From Perkinsus olseni (Eukaryota > Perkinsozoa > Perkinsida > Perkinsidae): a stretch of 64,000 nt of DNA. Shown here in pieces: positions 34,565-46,031 of this stretch. A program made the position numbers and the translations under genes. Within the stretch, counting starts at the first letter, position 1. Each line of letters opens with the position of its first letter. The stretch spans positions 1 through 64,000 of the forward strand of contig JABANP010000099.1 in NCBI GenBank assembly GCA_013115135.1. Reading direction: 5' to 3'. The notes beneath the pieces were generated by a model. The model ran no database searches, was not told where the DNA came from, and saw nothing but the letters and a program-made list of their open reading frames with translations.

Positions 34565-36421
34565 TCACCCAAGCCAGCGCCAGCCTGAATCACTAGCACC
34601 TCGGACGACTGAATCACATCGGGAGCCCGTCACCTTGCCAAGATCTCTCGTGATGTTCTTCTGATGAGCCTCCAACGTCCCACCGCCTATCTCCAGCAGC
34701 TTAGCATCCCGCCACAACCGCTCTACCACGTACTCTCCCACATAGCCGTACCCACCAAGGCACTGAAACCATCCGATACTCTACCTGTCACTGAGCAAAC
34801 AAATCGCACTACCTGCATCGCTCGGTCTGCTACGTCCTTCGCCATCGTTGTGGCGAAGAGTTTCACGCCATCAGAGTCCGTCCTCGACCCACTAGCACTG
34901 TCCAACTTCAGCTGTCCAGCCACCGAGTAACTACCATACGCCCTCGCGAGTGGACACCTCTGATAGGAAAGACTCACACATAAGCCCGAGCAGCAGCCCA
35001 TTGAGCGTAGGACTCCGCAAAGTGGCGCTGAATCTGGCCGAAATCCGCCAGCGGCTTGCCGAACGACTTCCGTTCCTGCGTGTACTTCAGCATCACATCA
35101 AGGCACCTGCAATGCTGCCAGCCAGCTAGGCCTCTCCCTTGAGTGACTACCTGCGTGCTATACCCAAGCTCATTGCTGCCAGGGCAACTCTTTCAATCTC
35201 TAAATTCCGCATCATTGGTACCACTCCCTTTGCCTAATCGTCAGCAACCGGTACGCGAGCCTACTGACCGAAACGCAACTACCTAGCTCTCCAACCAGAT
35301 TTTCCCGAGGTATTTTAACGTCATCAAAAATCAACTCTGCAGTACTGGACGCCCTCATGCCACACTTATCCCGAATCTTCTGCCCGACCCTGAACCCTAG
35401 ACAACGAAAGTCACCTACGATACCATCAAGCAGCGGCGACCACCTTCCATGGGCTTCTCCACAAGGAAGAGGGAGAGCCCTTCAGGGGCCTTGGCATAAA
35501 CCTAGAAAAAGGGTCCGCCTCCCTGACTGCAGGGGCTCTCACCAGGCAACAGTCACCCAGCTGTACACCCTCTTCTTCAGTATCCAGACAGCCGTTGGTG
35601 ATCCACATTTTAGCGCCATCCAACCTGTACAGGAAAAACGCCATCGGCGGGGATCGAACTCCCGCCCATCCGATAGATGACCTCCATCCATCCCCATCTG
35701 GTGTAGCTTTAGTAGTCATCGCCAACACATCCGTCCCGCATCCCGGCTCACTCATACCCATGCTACCAATAAGCTCGCCCGAGACAACCAAAGGCAGTAG
35801 CCTGAGACAAAGCGAGCAACGGAAGACTCACAACCCATCCCGCCAAGTACAGCAATACCTTCTTTTCTGCTGCTCCGAGCCATTATGAAAGAGGTTATTA
35901 ACAAACAGCATTGAATGTGCCAAATAACTAAGGCAGAAGCCTGGGTCCGAATAGGAGAGCTCCTAAGCGAGAAGAAGTCCAAACACTGAAGCATGACACC
36001 TCCTCTGCCACTACCTCATGGGCAATAACGGCCGCCACTGCGTCCATCCCGCTGCCTCCGTACTCCTCATCCACGCAGATTCCGTGCAGCCCTAGCAACG
36101 AAAACTACGGGTACGATCCACCCCAGCAAGCAGTCGGTAGGATCTTCGAGAGCGGTAAACTAAACCTGGACGCCATCTCACCGAGATCTCCCAGTTTCTT
36201 GAGCAACGTCAAATTGCACTTCTCCAAACGGTCATAATGCAGGGCCTGGGGCTCTACCTGACTTCGAGTCGAGCCAGGCAGACGCAGCATGAGGGCCTTC
36301 CAACCTCCTTAGCAACAAAGGCTCTCATCATCTCCCTCAATGCGGCATGCTCAGCCGTGGGGGTCAGCAACCTATGAAGCAAACCGGAGGACACCCGAGC
36401 TGTTGTGGATCTCGCCGCCAT
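34565..36421 (-). CDS. Mitochondrial acyl-CoA dehydrogenase, isovaleryl-type
   Basis: This flavoenzyme oxidises acyl-CoA, probably in branched-chain amino-acid catabolism. Twelve exons: 36305-36421, 36182-36257, 36000-36091, 35859-35962, 35682-35801, 35543-35624, 35444-35501, 35283-35396, 35151-35233, 34980-35106, 34813-34959 and 34565-34762. The start MAARSTTARVSSGLLHRL looks like a mitochondrial transit peptide. Family landmarks follow: FVAKEVEPQALHYDR, YGGSGMDAVAAVIAHE, DPGFCLSYLAHSMLFVNNL, IGSMGMSEPGCGTDVLAM (FAD/substrate loop), AKMWITNG, CGMRASSTAELIFDDVKIP, ERKSFGKPLADFGQIQRHFA and CLGGYGYVGEYVVERLWRDA then LLEIGGGT. The join between exons 8 and 9 is off by one base: GGCAAAGGGAGTG would need one G less to give GKGV. 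The exon 6 end is the least certain. The subfamily call is tentative. Confidence 0.8.
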
Positions 36422-39400
36422 AAAGTAAGAAGGCGGCCAAGGAACAATCACCCGCCACTGAACGCAATCCCTCAAAGGAATAATTTTACCCACGGCCATG
36501 TCACTGATTCCCACAATCATGCATGGAGTGGTATCATGTAGCGAACAAGCTCAAAAATTGCTTATCAAGACTGGTACTGAAGGGCACCGTGAGGGCCTGG
36601 TGATTCCCTCGCTTCGATGATGATGCTGACCATCCACCAATCTCAGCAGCGCAAGAGCCGCTAGCCGAATGTCTCTTCATTTTCTGCGGCTTCTGCACCC
36701 GACCACCGCCTCGGGATGATCGGGAATGGGGTCTTGATTTCACCTAAAGCCAGCTTCAACCTCGGATACCCAACAGGCCTCGGAGATTGCCGAGCCCTCA
36801 CACTCACATCGTCCCTCTTCCGACGCTCATCCCGGACGCCCCTACTACCAGCACTGGTGTCCGGCCTTGACTCCCGCTGCACTTCCGAGATCTACAAAAC
36901 AGTAAGTACCGCAGGGCTCTACTCTCCTCATCTTATAGGTGTCAACACTGATAAAACGTTCGACGCGAAAAATGCAGCAGCGGAGCGAAGCGTCTCGACA
37001 GTGCTAGTGATAGAAACACCACCGACATCAACGAGTGATGCACCAAATAAAGAAAGATTTCCCACAAAATCTGATTTCAAAAAAGAATCACACCGCTAAG
37101 CGATGTCCAGTTTTACCATGGCCTGCTCAGTAGATGCTATTCTAGCTCCTTCGCTCCGCCTGCTATCCTTAGCAGTCGACCGAGGCGTCACATTGGACTC
37201 CTGAGGGGAGGTAGGCCTTCCATTTCACACAGCACTCTAAAACGGAGCCCCAGCGAATCGCAGCAGAACGATGACGAAGCCTTTGAGCGACGGTGGAGGA
37301 TGTGCATCATCCTGAGGTCCATCGTATTAGTAGCCGCTCGCTCAACACCACCACTACCGCTACTAGAACAACTCCTACTACCATTAATACTATCTCGGAC
37401 AGTCAGTGAGCACTTATTTTCATGAGGGACGCGCACGCCTTGAATAACAATGAATTTATGCCATTTCCCTACCACTACCTCCCCGAGAAGTGTCGAGTTT
37501 ACCCGCGATCGCGGGCGGGTATGCGAGCGTGTCTCCCTAGAAATTCTCAGGGGTATTGTGAGAGGCTCTACACCATTACGGGTGGTAACAGACAACGGTA
37601 CAGTCTCGCCGCAGGAGGATGATGATGACCGACCGGATGGCGGAGAGAACTCGTTCTCCTGAAGAAAAAGAATGACGGTAAAAATACATATCCCAGGGAT
37701 CGAACCCACGTCTGCGCAAAAGTTTGGTGGAGGGATCTCATTCCCTTCCTCTTCCACCGCATTGCCACTCCCAGGGGCCACTCCATTCTGGCAAATATCT
37801 TCCACGACCAGAGTGCCTGCACGGCAAAGATTCCACCACCGGTTCAACTTCATCTCCTCGGAGCGTGCGTGTACTGCACGCATCGGACAAGAATTCTTTC
37901 AGAATTACGTACGCCGAGTAACGGTCGTGCCAAGTGGAGAGCCTAGGGAGACACGATTGTGTCGGCCCTCGCTCCCCCTCTGTGCTCAGCATACCGTACC
38001 ATCTCTCATCCAACTCAGAGGGAAACTGGCAATTGTCCGATTCAGATGTTCCGAAGTCGTGACAGAATATGCGTGCAGGGTTTCCTGCGCCATTGCGAGT
38101 AGCAGGGAATCTTTTCTTTTGTGCATTACTGGCGTCAACCTCTGGGCAGTGCGGGCGCCCAGGTCAATGAACGGAGAAAGGGGGGCTCTTTTTTGTCTTG
38201 GATCCCGACAGTCCTAATTCGACCATAGAAAACCAGTCCAGCTTTCTACGCAGATTTGCGCAAATGTTGGTATCATAATCCATGGAAAGCATGCAAAATT
38301 GATGACGACCGCCTGCCCGACATGAAGAAAATTCCTTGCTAACTCTATACAAAACGTCCCGGAGCCATCCAGTTCGAGCTGAAATCAAGCGCCGCCAACC
38401 TTCCTTCTCTCACTACCCTGACGCTCTCGAGGATAGCATCCACCTACGAGCCGTTGGAATGGACCCACAGGACCGGTGAGACCTCAGACTGCTGCCGGGA
38501 TCTAAGGTCGAAGCATGCAACAAACAATACAAAAGATACCCTACCATGAGAGACCCCCGCCGAGGGCCGGCGATACGTCGCTGTGCCCGCGTTGCTACTC
38601 GGAGTGGTAGGCCTCGTCGGACAGTCTTCCACCAGAATGCCGTCATCATCTCCCTCATCGTCAGATATGTAGGCACCCACCTCTGATCGAACCAACTGAC
38701 CCGTCAACCGGAAGCAAGCGTATCACTCCCTATTTGTTTCGCAGATCACTAGCGTCAGTAGGATACCCATCTAGCGTTTCGAGAGCGCACCCAGAATCGT
38801 CTTTCAAAGGTTCAATTCAATCCTGGGAGTGCTTCCGGTGATCCTGTATGACCATCACAGACAAGATTTACAGACCTTTCCGGCAACACCGGGTCTTGTC
38901 TACCTAGCCCCTCACCCAAACGCCATTACCTGAAGATACTGCGGGCCTTAGAGATGCACTGCCTTCTCCCACCGAACGTCTCGACCGTGGAGCGGCCCAT
39001 GACCCCTAAACACCATCATTTTTAGAGAGCCGATGAGGCCCTCGCCAGCCTACCCCTGTGACCAACTGACCGTTGATGTGGGCCAACAGCGCTGGATTGC
39101 TTCTCCTAGCGGAACACCCTCGTCTACTAGGCGGTCTGTTCGCTAGCGTTGCTGGCGTTTCCGCGGTCAACGGCGAATGCTTTGGCTCTCTCTCGAATGC
39201 ATCAGTAATCCTTTCTATGTTAAATAACTGAGCAGAATCGAAATTATACTCTCCCTCCGTTCAAATAATTCCGAAACTCAGAATCGATTCTGGATTTCAT
39301 TTCTACAAGTAAATGCGGTTCCAGTATCGTTTCTGGAACTGAGCTTTACAGGTAACTCGCGCCTCCAAAATCGAGTCTGAGTTTCGGAATTGGTCTATTG

Positions 39401-40725
39401 AACGACCCCTCAAATCCTCTCGCAACCACCCCCGTCGCTACCCCAGCAGCAGCCCCGTTCTTCCTCGAAGGGGGCCTCTTGTAAGTCCTTCGTTCAACTG
39501 ATTGAACTTCGCGTCGGGCATCCAGATTCGGGCCGCCACCACCACTGCCAAGGCCGCCGCAACTGGCGGAGGTGGTGAGCCCCAGAGAGGTCATTGACCC
39601 CCAACCCGATGGAGAGGTCCCTGATGGATGATCGTCGAGGCAAAACATCTGCAATATTTTTCTTCATTTTCTGATCTCTTGCTCGGCTTCCTGCTGTCAG
39701 CATTTTCCCCTCAGCTCTCGAGATTTTTTCCGAGAAGACCACTCCAACGCGAAGGGGCGTGAAAACAGCTTTATTTCAAGGGCTTGAAAAACGCCTGCAG
39801 GCCTCCGTCACTCACCACGATCCTCTCCCGCCTCCCATCGGTGCATCGCCCGCAGCATCTCTGTCCCTTGCTCAGCCACCAGGTTGGCCCGATCTAACAC
39901 CTTCCCGGATACAGCTTCCTTCCTCTTCTTGTTGGTGCCCGCCGAGATACCTTCTCTGATCTATGGAGAGTTTTGCTGCCATCGCGGGGTCCTGAAGGAA
40001 GTTGCCTTTGACCAGTCATACGCCAGCCTCCTCCCACGTGGCTTCAGATAGACTGCCTGTCCAAGAGCGCTCTTTACACGGTGAATATAGTGCTGGAGAG
40101 GTATACAGGGCACTAACAATGAGGGTATTCAATAGACCTCTAAAGAATTTCGGGAGCGCTCCCAGAACGCCAGCCTGTCCCCACTTTCAGAAGTCTCTGT
40201 GGGCTCAATAAACTACTGCCTCACCTGAGTTCGAGCTTAAATTCAATTCTGGGATCCCCGTGAAATTCAGAAGAGGTCTACTGAACACCCTCACTAATTC
40301 TGAGACTCAGACTCGATCCTGGAATTGATTTTCATGGTCGCATCAGGAGGTTGGTGGGCGCCCGTATTGCTCGTATCAAACACAGTAGCGATACAGTCGC
40401 CTGCGTCAAGGTCGGACAAGGTCCGGCGACCCGAGGACTGCCCTAGCGTTGTCCATTTTTACACGTAAAATGATGCGGTCCCAGATACAGTTCTGCTGAG
40501 AATTAGTTCATAAAACACCCCCATCCACTACCGTTCCGCTTGAGGTTGGCTTCAGGCGATGCTGTGGCCGGTCTGCGGTACTCCAGTAGGTCCTTCCGCA
40601 TACGTCCAAACGTCAAGATTACCGACTACGAGAATATCAAAATGAGCTATTCTAGCGGAGCGAAGCGATTCACGAATACGCATTTTCAATCTCAGTACTG
40701 TGACGTCGTCGTCTTGCTTACCACA
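36422..40725. other. Long stretch without a confident gene
   Basis: Several frames of 80-230 codons exist, but none shows a known fold. The longest (minus, 37188-37883) has a low-complexity serine-rich composition. AATCGATT-core dispersed repeats occur at about 39240-39405, 40235-40330 and 40480-40525. T-arm-like words (GGGTTCGATCCC) at about 37698 and in the acyl-CoA dehydrogenase intron at about 35652 do not sit in convincing cloverleaves. Diverged genes with many short introns could be hidden here. Confidence 0.4.
39236..39406. repeat. AATCGATT-core dispersed inverted repeat
   Basis: Contains CCGAAACTCAGAATCGATTCTGG near one end and AATCGAGTCTGAGTTTCGGAATT near the other, in inverted orientation. 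Similar cores occur near 390-480, 7839-7943, 41480-41640, 53500-53615 and 58890-58960. Confidence 0.6.
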
Positions 40726-41477
40726 ATGAAGTTTGGCAAGAACATATCAGTCCAACAGGAGCAGCGGCCGGACCTCCATTACTTGCAGTACTACCAGTGT
40801 GACCAGTGTTTGTTGTTGAGGTCGAAGCTAGGTACAAACCGTTAAAAAAGATACTCAAACGGTCCGCTCGGAACAAGCAGACTAACGGTAGCAGCAGCAG
40901 TAACGATGACCAGAGCCAGTCGTTCGAACGAATGCTCGGAGAATGAGGTATGGCAGAGGGTGAGTATCTTAGGTTGAAGCTGGCATGTTATGGTAGATCG
41001 ACGAGGTCAACAGCTCCTTCAGTCAGCACGCTCATGCCGTACAAGACGAAATCACTGTCCTCAGCTCGGAGGGTCCACGTACGTCAGGAGAAGATCTTTT
41101 ACTATTACCAATTGGATTTTCTCAGAGGAAGAATCTTCTTCGGATCGGTTGAGGCAGTTGATGAGTCTGAGTAGATCGGTGGACGAGTTGCGAAAATTCG
41201 CGGTTTGGAACGCCGTTGGGGTAGTGAAGATTCTTAAGAAGCGAAACAAACTAAGGTGAGTCTGATTTCCGAAAGTTGTGGTATGATCGTTCTCCTCAGA
41301 GCTGCTATGGACGGTCAGAACGGCGCTCGCGACCCGGTGGACATGGACGAGGAAAGGGCACGATGGTTGCGCAGGCAAAAATTTTTTACAGGAACCGACT
41401 TTGCCGAGTTGCAGGTAACACTGTTGCCCGGTCAGAAGGCTTGTTCTGATGCTCAGACTCCCCGTTCAATAAAGTAA
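40726..41477 (+). CDS. SPX-domain protein, with one frame break
   Basis: SPX domains sense inositol pyrophosphates and control phosphate homeostasis. Exons: 40726-40787, 40832-40959, 40997-41078, 41126-41255 and 41300-41477, with introns of 37-47 nt. The hallmark N-terminus MKFGKNISVQQEQRPDLHYL joins YKPLKKILKR across the first intron. Helix segments NEVWQRIDEVNSSFSQHAHA, then RSVDELRKFAVWNAVGVVKI followed by LKKRNKLR (the basic phosphate-binding helix), and finally WLRRQKFFTGTDFAEL complete the domain. Within exon 2 the frame shifts by one base near 40944 (FERMLGE, then an in-frame TGA, against ENEVWQR in the next frame). This is a lesion or a sequence error. The stop follows the domain closely, so this is a stand-alone SPX protein with no EXS, GDPD or VTC part attached. 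Confidence 0.75.
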
Positions 41478-41479
41478 TT

Positions 41480-41640
41480 TTGGAAAGGCAGAATTTTCGA
41501 TTCTGAAATTTTTTTAGCACTTTTTACGGTTCCAGAATCGATTCTGACTTTCAGAATTGGTTTGTTGAGCGACCGTAGAATGCATTCGGGGAATCGATTT
41601 TTACTCGCAAAATGAACCGATTTCAAAATCATCTCTGAGA
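41480..41640. repeat. AATCGATT-core repeat between SPX and RING genes
   Basis: Two inverted pairs, TTTCGATTCTGAAATTTT and CCAGAATCGATTCTGACTTT, lie between the SPX stop and the RING start. Same family as the elements at 7.9 and 39.3 kb. Confidence 0.5.
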
Positions 41641-41646
41641 TCGATC

Positions 41647-42912
41647 ATGATGTTTTCTCAGGCGTCGATAGAGTCTTTGTCGAACGCCCTTTGCCGTGAA
41701 AGGCTGCACGAACTCGGTCCAGAAAAGCTGCCTTCCCAGTTGGTTCTGGCCGAAGATGATGATTGCCCGGTGGGCATGTTCCGAGACGAGCGCTGTCCCA
41801 TCTGTTTGGAGAAGTGCAGCGACGTGGTGGAGTTGTCGACATGCGAGCACAAATTTTGCTGGAAGTGCTTCGTCTTGGGTCCAATCGCCTTCGCGCCGGG
41901 AGAGTACCGCTTCGACCGGTGCCCGATCTGCAGAAGGGAGCAGCCACTGGACCCGACTGTCAACTTTAAGACGGACACTAACAGCAACTCCACCACCAAT
42001 ATGTTGCTGAGGATGGCCAAGTATGTCGAGGTTGATGACCACCCGAGTGAAGAAGCTGCGTCTACGGAGCAACAAGAGCAGAAACAGAAAAATGAGCCTA
42101 GTACTAGCTCCTTCTTTTCTACCTTGCCTGCGGCAGTTCACAAGTCGCCGGAATCAAGCGTGTCTTCGGAGAAGAGCTCACAGCAGAATGCCGCTTGGAC
42201 TGGTAACTCCGGCGAGGGGATGTACAGCCAATTTTGTTCCCTTTGCTGCGAACCGCTCCTGCTGGATTCTGTCGTTACCACACCTTGCAAACATCACTTT
42301 CATCGTCATTGCCTTCAACGCCAGACTACCACAACTTGCCCACTTTGCGGAGCTAAGGACTTGCCACTGGATCTCTTCATGCCACGCCATATGCAAGCTC
42401 AAGTGAAGGCCCTGGGCAACTGGAGAGTGTGCTCTTGTGAGAGTCAGAGTCAGGACGTCTTCCCGGACGGTCCCTGCTCGGTCTGTCACGGTTGGCGGTT
42501 GCATTCGCCACCACCGAACAACCTCTATGGCGTGACAGGTGTAATGACAAGCTACTTGCATCTTCTTCCAGCGGGCGCTTGGTCGAAGGTGAGCCCGCTG
42601 GAGAGCTACAGCGATGGTGGCATCATGCACGCTGGTTTCGGTGCTGATGAGGACGATGATCTTTCCAGTAGTGACTCCAGTAGCAGCTATTGCGACTCCG
42701 TCTGTGGTATGGACGACCACAGCGCGTATTTTGCCTCCTGTGGGTCGCTGCCGTCATTTACTAAGGACATTGAATTGGTCACGGCGAGCGTACATCGTCG
42801 TCGTGACTTGGCTGAGAAGGAGTTCATGGACTCTGGCGGGGTTGCTGCCACCACGGCTCCTCAACAGCAGCGGCAACAGCAGGTCTCACCGCCGGTCATG
42901 CCGTCCATGTAG
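41647..42912 (+). CDS. Protein with two RING fingers
   Basis: A single exon of 421 residues. RING 1 (about residues 50-95) has the ligand set C50-C53-C66-H68-C71-C74-C92-C95 (CPICLEKC, CEHKFCWKC, CPICRRE). RING 2 (about 197-234) has C197-C200-C214-H216-H219-C222-C231-C234 (CSLCCEPL, CKHHFHRHC, CPLCGAK), a RING-H2-type set. A third small Cys cluster (CSCESQSQDVFPDGPCSVCHGW split around 262-280) follows. The linker at 130-190 and the C-terminus are low-complexity (Ser, Gln, acidic). It is probably an E3 ubiquitin ligase. The two RINGs lack an IBR between them, so it is not an RBR ligase. No membrane segment was seen. Confidence 0.8.
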   Translation: MMFSQASIESLSNALCRERLHELGPEKLPSQLVLAEDDDCPVGMFRDERCPICLEKCSDVVELSTCEHKFCWKCFVLGPIAFAPGEYRFDRCPICRREQPLDPTVNFKTDTNSNSTTNMLLRMAKYVEVDDHPSEEAASTEQQEQKQKNEPSTSSFFSTLPAAVHKSPESSVSSEKSSQQNAAWTGNSGEGMYSQFCSLCCEPLLLDSVVTTPCKHHFHRHCLQRQTTTTCPLCGAKDLPLDLFMPRHMQAQVKALGNWRVCSCESQSQDVFPDGPCSVCHGWRLHSPPPNNLYGVTGVMTSYLHLLPAGAWSKVSPLESYSDGGIMHAGFGADEDDDLSSSDSSSSYCDSVCGMDDHSAYFASCGSLPSFTKDIELVTASVHRRRDLAEKEFMDSGGVAATTAPQQQRQQQVSPPVMPSM

Positions 42913-43152
42913 TTACTCTAATACCACTCCTCGACCAACTTTTCGCGGGCAACCGTCGTGGTCCGTCGTCTAATTGGTCATCATCTCACGGGTGTTCATA
43001 CTCTCTTCCACCACAGCACAGTTGTTAGTGTTCTCTGGTTCTGTGCAGTCAAAATTTGTATAGTTACCGCCCTTCTGAGGACTTTGAGTTCGGGTAAGTC
43101 GTGTTCGCTCAGCTTGTTATCAGCTTGTTATCAATACATGAATTCTGTAAAA

Positions 43153-44279
43153 ATGAGTACTGCCACTGCCGCCGGGAATAGCCTGCGGCGAGGTCAGTCG
43201 GGGTTCAGCCCAGCGGGGTCGTGGAAGCCTACGGAAGAGTATGATCGAGGGTGATGACGCTCCTCTCTGTTCACGCTTTTGGTGGCTCAGGTATAGGAAG
43301 CGTGCGGGCTGTGTTGTCTTTAACGAGACCGGTAGGGCTCTTCGAAAGTGGTGGCGACCCGATAATCATGTTCAGGCGACTCGGTGCTTCTTGTTAACTC
43401 CCGTCGTCATGGCGCGATGACGCATACAATACCCAGCGGGAAGGTAGAAGGCTTCGATCAATCACTGGAAGCAGCTGCAGTACGGGAGACTCTCGAAGAG
43501 GTAGTCAGTACTTCTCTTTGCCGGTCACGACCGCCCATGAGTTCAGGCTGGTGTGGTATGCACCGTCTTGGGTGACCTAGGCTGGGTCAAGTCACACGAT
43601 AAGAGTGGCAGTCCCAAGGCGACTCGTGTCTTTTACGGTCGATGTGATGAGGTCATGGACAACTGGCGCGAGGTAATAATGAGCGGTCCTACGACCAGGG
43701 GCTTAGAGGAGTTCACCGTATGGACAGAAGTAGTATCAATGGTAGTAGCAGTAGTATTCTTGACAGTAGTACTAATATTTCCGGTAGTAGTAAAATTAAA
43801 AGTACTACTATAAACAGTATTAGTATTGACTCGTGTAATTTCACAAGAGTAAGTTAGCTAAGCAACTAACAACCAACTCACAGTCACATCTATGTAACCA
43901 CAGCCTGTTATGACCGACAGTAATACCACCATCAACATCATCAGTGCTATTACTACGCACTTAGAGGAGGAGTATTAGAAGTAGTAGTGTTAACAGTATT
44001 AACAGTAGTAGACGCTATGCTGCTCAAGGGAGTAGACCGTATTCCATTCATCATAAGAACAATGCTTATCCACCCTCCAGTCGTGTTGCCTGAGTGCAGC
44101 ACGCCATTTTAGCCACCCTCTTCGTCGCAGTAGTCTTCGTTTTTGTCTATCAGGAGCGCTTCCGCGATCGTCTCTGGTGTACGATACCCGAGGCGGTTGC
44201 TCTGCTGGGTGATGAACGCCCTTTCTATCAGATGGCAATCACCATGGCACATGATGTAGCGTATCCGAGCGTATCTTAG
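43153..44279 (+). CDS. Nudix hydrolase
   Basis: Exons 43153-43250, 43291-43331, 43376-43500, 43547-43672 and 44154-44279 give exactly 172 codons. The Nudix fold shows as RKRAGCVVFNET, DSVLLVNSRR, the box SGKVEGFDQSLEAAAVRETL then EEAGV, and the C-terminal DRLWCTIPEAVALL. The REUxEExGU half of the box (RETLEEAGV) is intact, but the position of the first conserved Glu appears to be Gln and the loop is non-standard, so activity is uncertain. The architecture resembles diphosphoinositol polyphosphate phosphohydrolases (DIPP). Three introns are about 40-46 nt; the fourth, 481 nt, is filled with GTA/TAG-type triplet repeats. A start at 43138 is also possible. Confidence 0.8.
43730..44020 (+). repeat. 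Triplet-rich microsatellite in Nudix intron
   Basis: Long runs of imperfect GTAGTA/TATTA triplets (about 43735-43830 and 43925-44015) occupy most of the fourth Nudix intron. Confidence 0.7.
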
Positions 44280-45556
44280 GTTGTAGCTTGCTCATCGCAG
44301 GTTTACGTCAATACACCGGAGTCCTTGGATTTGCCTAAAGCTAGTTCGAGCTCCTTCGAGACCACCGCCTCGACCTGCTCGTCTCAGAACTGAGCCACTA
44401 TCAGGTCCGTCTGGAACCGCCGTTTTCAGTTTCGAAATTTCCGTCAGGAATCCCCGAGAGAAGACAAACGCCGCCACCGCTGACGGCCCGTCGGCTTTCA
44501 TTTAGCTTGTCTTCACTCAGTTGCGTATCTTATCTTTAATCACCATAATAATAGTATCGTAACCTTCGTCGTTTTCCACCCTTCGCTAACAGTAATGTAC
44601 CAGCAGACTCATCGTTCCTTCATTGTGAAACCGTCGCGAGTGACCAGCGACTCGGAAGACTGTTCTGTAGTGTGCGCGAGAGAAGTTATGTTTGCATCTT
44701 CGAGTACTGCATTCTGCTGTCACTACTGCTCTTTTTGATGAAACAGTGACGTGTTCTGCCCCAGTTCCTTCTACTGGGGAGTGCTGTGTCGGTCCTCAGA
44801 CACATCGGCGTGGCCACTGAGAAAACACCTTGTTTTGGTGGTCACCTAGCAGAAGCTTCCATTGGCATATTCGCTGTGATTTAATTGTCATACCGTTGAA
44901 GTACTAGATTTTGTATTTTCATATATTCTCGCATATTGCTGGTCACTGGTGAGAAGTACTCCCACCACTACCACCATCACCGCCACTGTAACGTGGTTGC
45001 GGCGGTTGTTATGTTCCACGACTTCCTATTCAGAGTGCATACTGGTTACGTTATCGTTATCTTTATCTGTTGCTGCCAAGTTGTAATCCGTATCTTGTCA
45101 TACTTATTGTTTTCTGTATTATCAGAGTGCCCTCCATTTCGGTTGTGAAATAGCACACACGGTTTCTCTAGTTCGTTTCATCTTCGGGTCGTGTTAACTG
45201 ACGGACTACACGGAACTGGCGAGGTCTAGAGCGTTGCACTTTAGCGGAGAAGCAGGAAATGTTGCTGTCACCATTCTGTTGGTACAGTCCGGTCAAAAAC
45301 TGTCCACAGCTGAGCTGAAGCATTCAAAGTGTGAATGTTGGGACGAGACCGGCCTCACTAGATCGGAAATTTCTAGGGCTTTCGGATGGTTTTTCCCTAG
45401 AGAACAGCTCTCACTTCTCATCGCAAAGACTTGGTTGTTGTTGCCTCTTAGTCCTCTAGCCACATATATCATCGGTAAGGCAAAAGGAATCTAGTTCGGC
45501 GAGGTTTGGATGGGAAGCTGCAGTCGGCCTGCGTTCGTATGGGTATCCTGCAACGG
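44280..45556. other. No confident gene
   Basis: No family recognised. Near 44272 the sequence TATCTTAGGTTGTAGC resembles the shared intron motif. An 86-codon frame at 45234-45494 has a faint peroxin-14-like look but does not align well. Confidence 0.4.
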
Positions 45557-45603
45557 CCATCTGCTCCGTAGGTAGACATTCTATCCAGCTGGACTAATCG
45601 GGC
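45557..45603 (-). pseudogene. tRNA-Arg(ACG) 5' fragment
   Basis: The 5' half of the Arg copy (acceptor 5' strand, D-arm, anticodon arm) is present, but the T-arm and 3' acceptor strand are missing. It marks the left edge of the second array. Confidence 0.75.
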
Positions 45604-45715
45604 GATTAGGAGCGGGTTATTAACCCCTTCGAAGCCGAGAAGTGCGTCCCTACACGGAACGTGTATAGTGTATCATGGGTTAATTGTATATCGGTCCTTA
45701 CGCTGATTTGATTCA

Positions 45716-45797
45716 GACACTTTGGCCGAGTGGTTAAGGCGGCGGCCTGCTATGCCGTTGGGCTATGCCCGCGAAAGTTCGAATCCCTCAGGTATCG
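45716..45797 (+). tRNA. tRNA-Ser(GCT), degenerate
   Basis: Loop CTGCTAT, a mismatched T-stem (GAAAG) and an acceptor mismatch (GGTATC) suggest a decaying copy. Confidence 0.6.
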
Positions 45798-45845
45798 TCT
45801 GTACGTCGTGTGTTGACGAAGCAGGACCGACAGGATCTGAAATAA

Positions 45846-45919
45846 TACCCGATGCAGGATTCGATCCTACGACCATCTGTTCCGTAGGCAGTCATTCTAT
45901 CCAGCTGAACTAATCGGAC
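45846..45919 (-). tRNA. tRNA-Arg(ACG), degenerate
   Basis: Acceptor begins GTCCGAT, the anticodon stem has mismatches and the T-loop is altered; anticodon ACG retained. Confidence 0.6.
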
Positions 45920-46031
45920 AATTAGGAGTGGATTATTAACCCCTTTGAAGCCGGGAAATGCGTCCCTACACGGAGCCTGTGTAGTGTATCATGGGCAAGT
46001 TGTATATCGGTCCTTACGCTGATTTGATTCA

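Noticed and set aside
35630..35690. Possible tRNA in an acyl-CoA dehydrogenase intron (GGGAGTTCGATCCC)
   Set aside because: Only a T-arm-like hairpin is present. The 5' half of a cloverleaf would have to lie in coding exon sequence that is well conserved.
37188..37883. 231-codon minus-strand frame with a T-arm-like word near 37698
   Set aside because: Composition is low-complexity and no family fits. The GGGTTCGATCCC word lacks a matching acceptor stem and anticodon arm, so neither a protein nor a tRNA is supported.
38170..38480. Thioredoxin-like segment (LAALDFSSNWMAPG) on minus
   Set aside because: The active-site cysteines are absent, flanking exons could not be joined, and the following sequence does not match the fold.
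45234..45494. Peroxin-14-like N-terminal motif (GLTRSEISRAF)
   Set aside because: The spacing to the upstream AVxxL element is four residues too long and no second exon was found; the resemblance may be chance.
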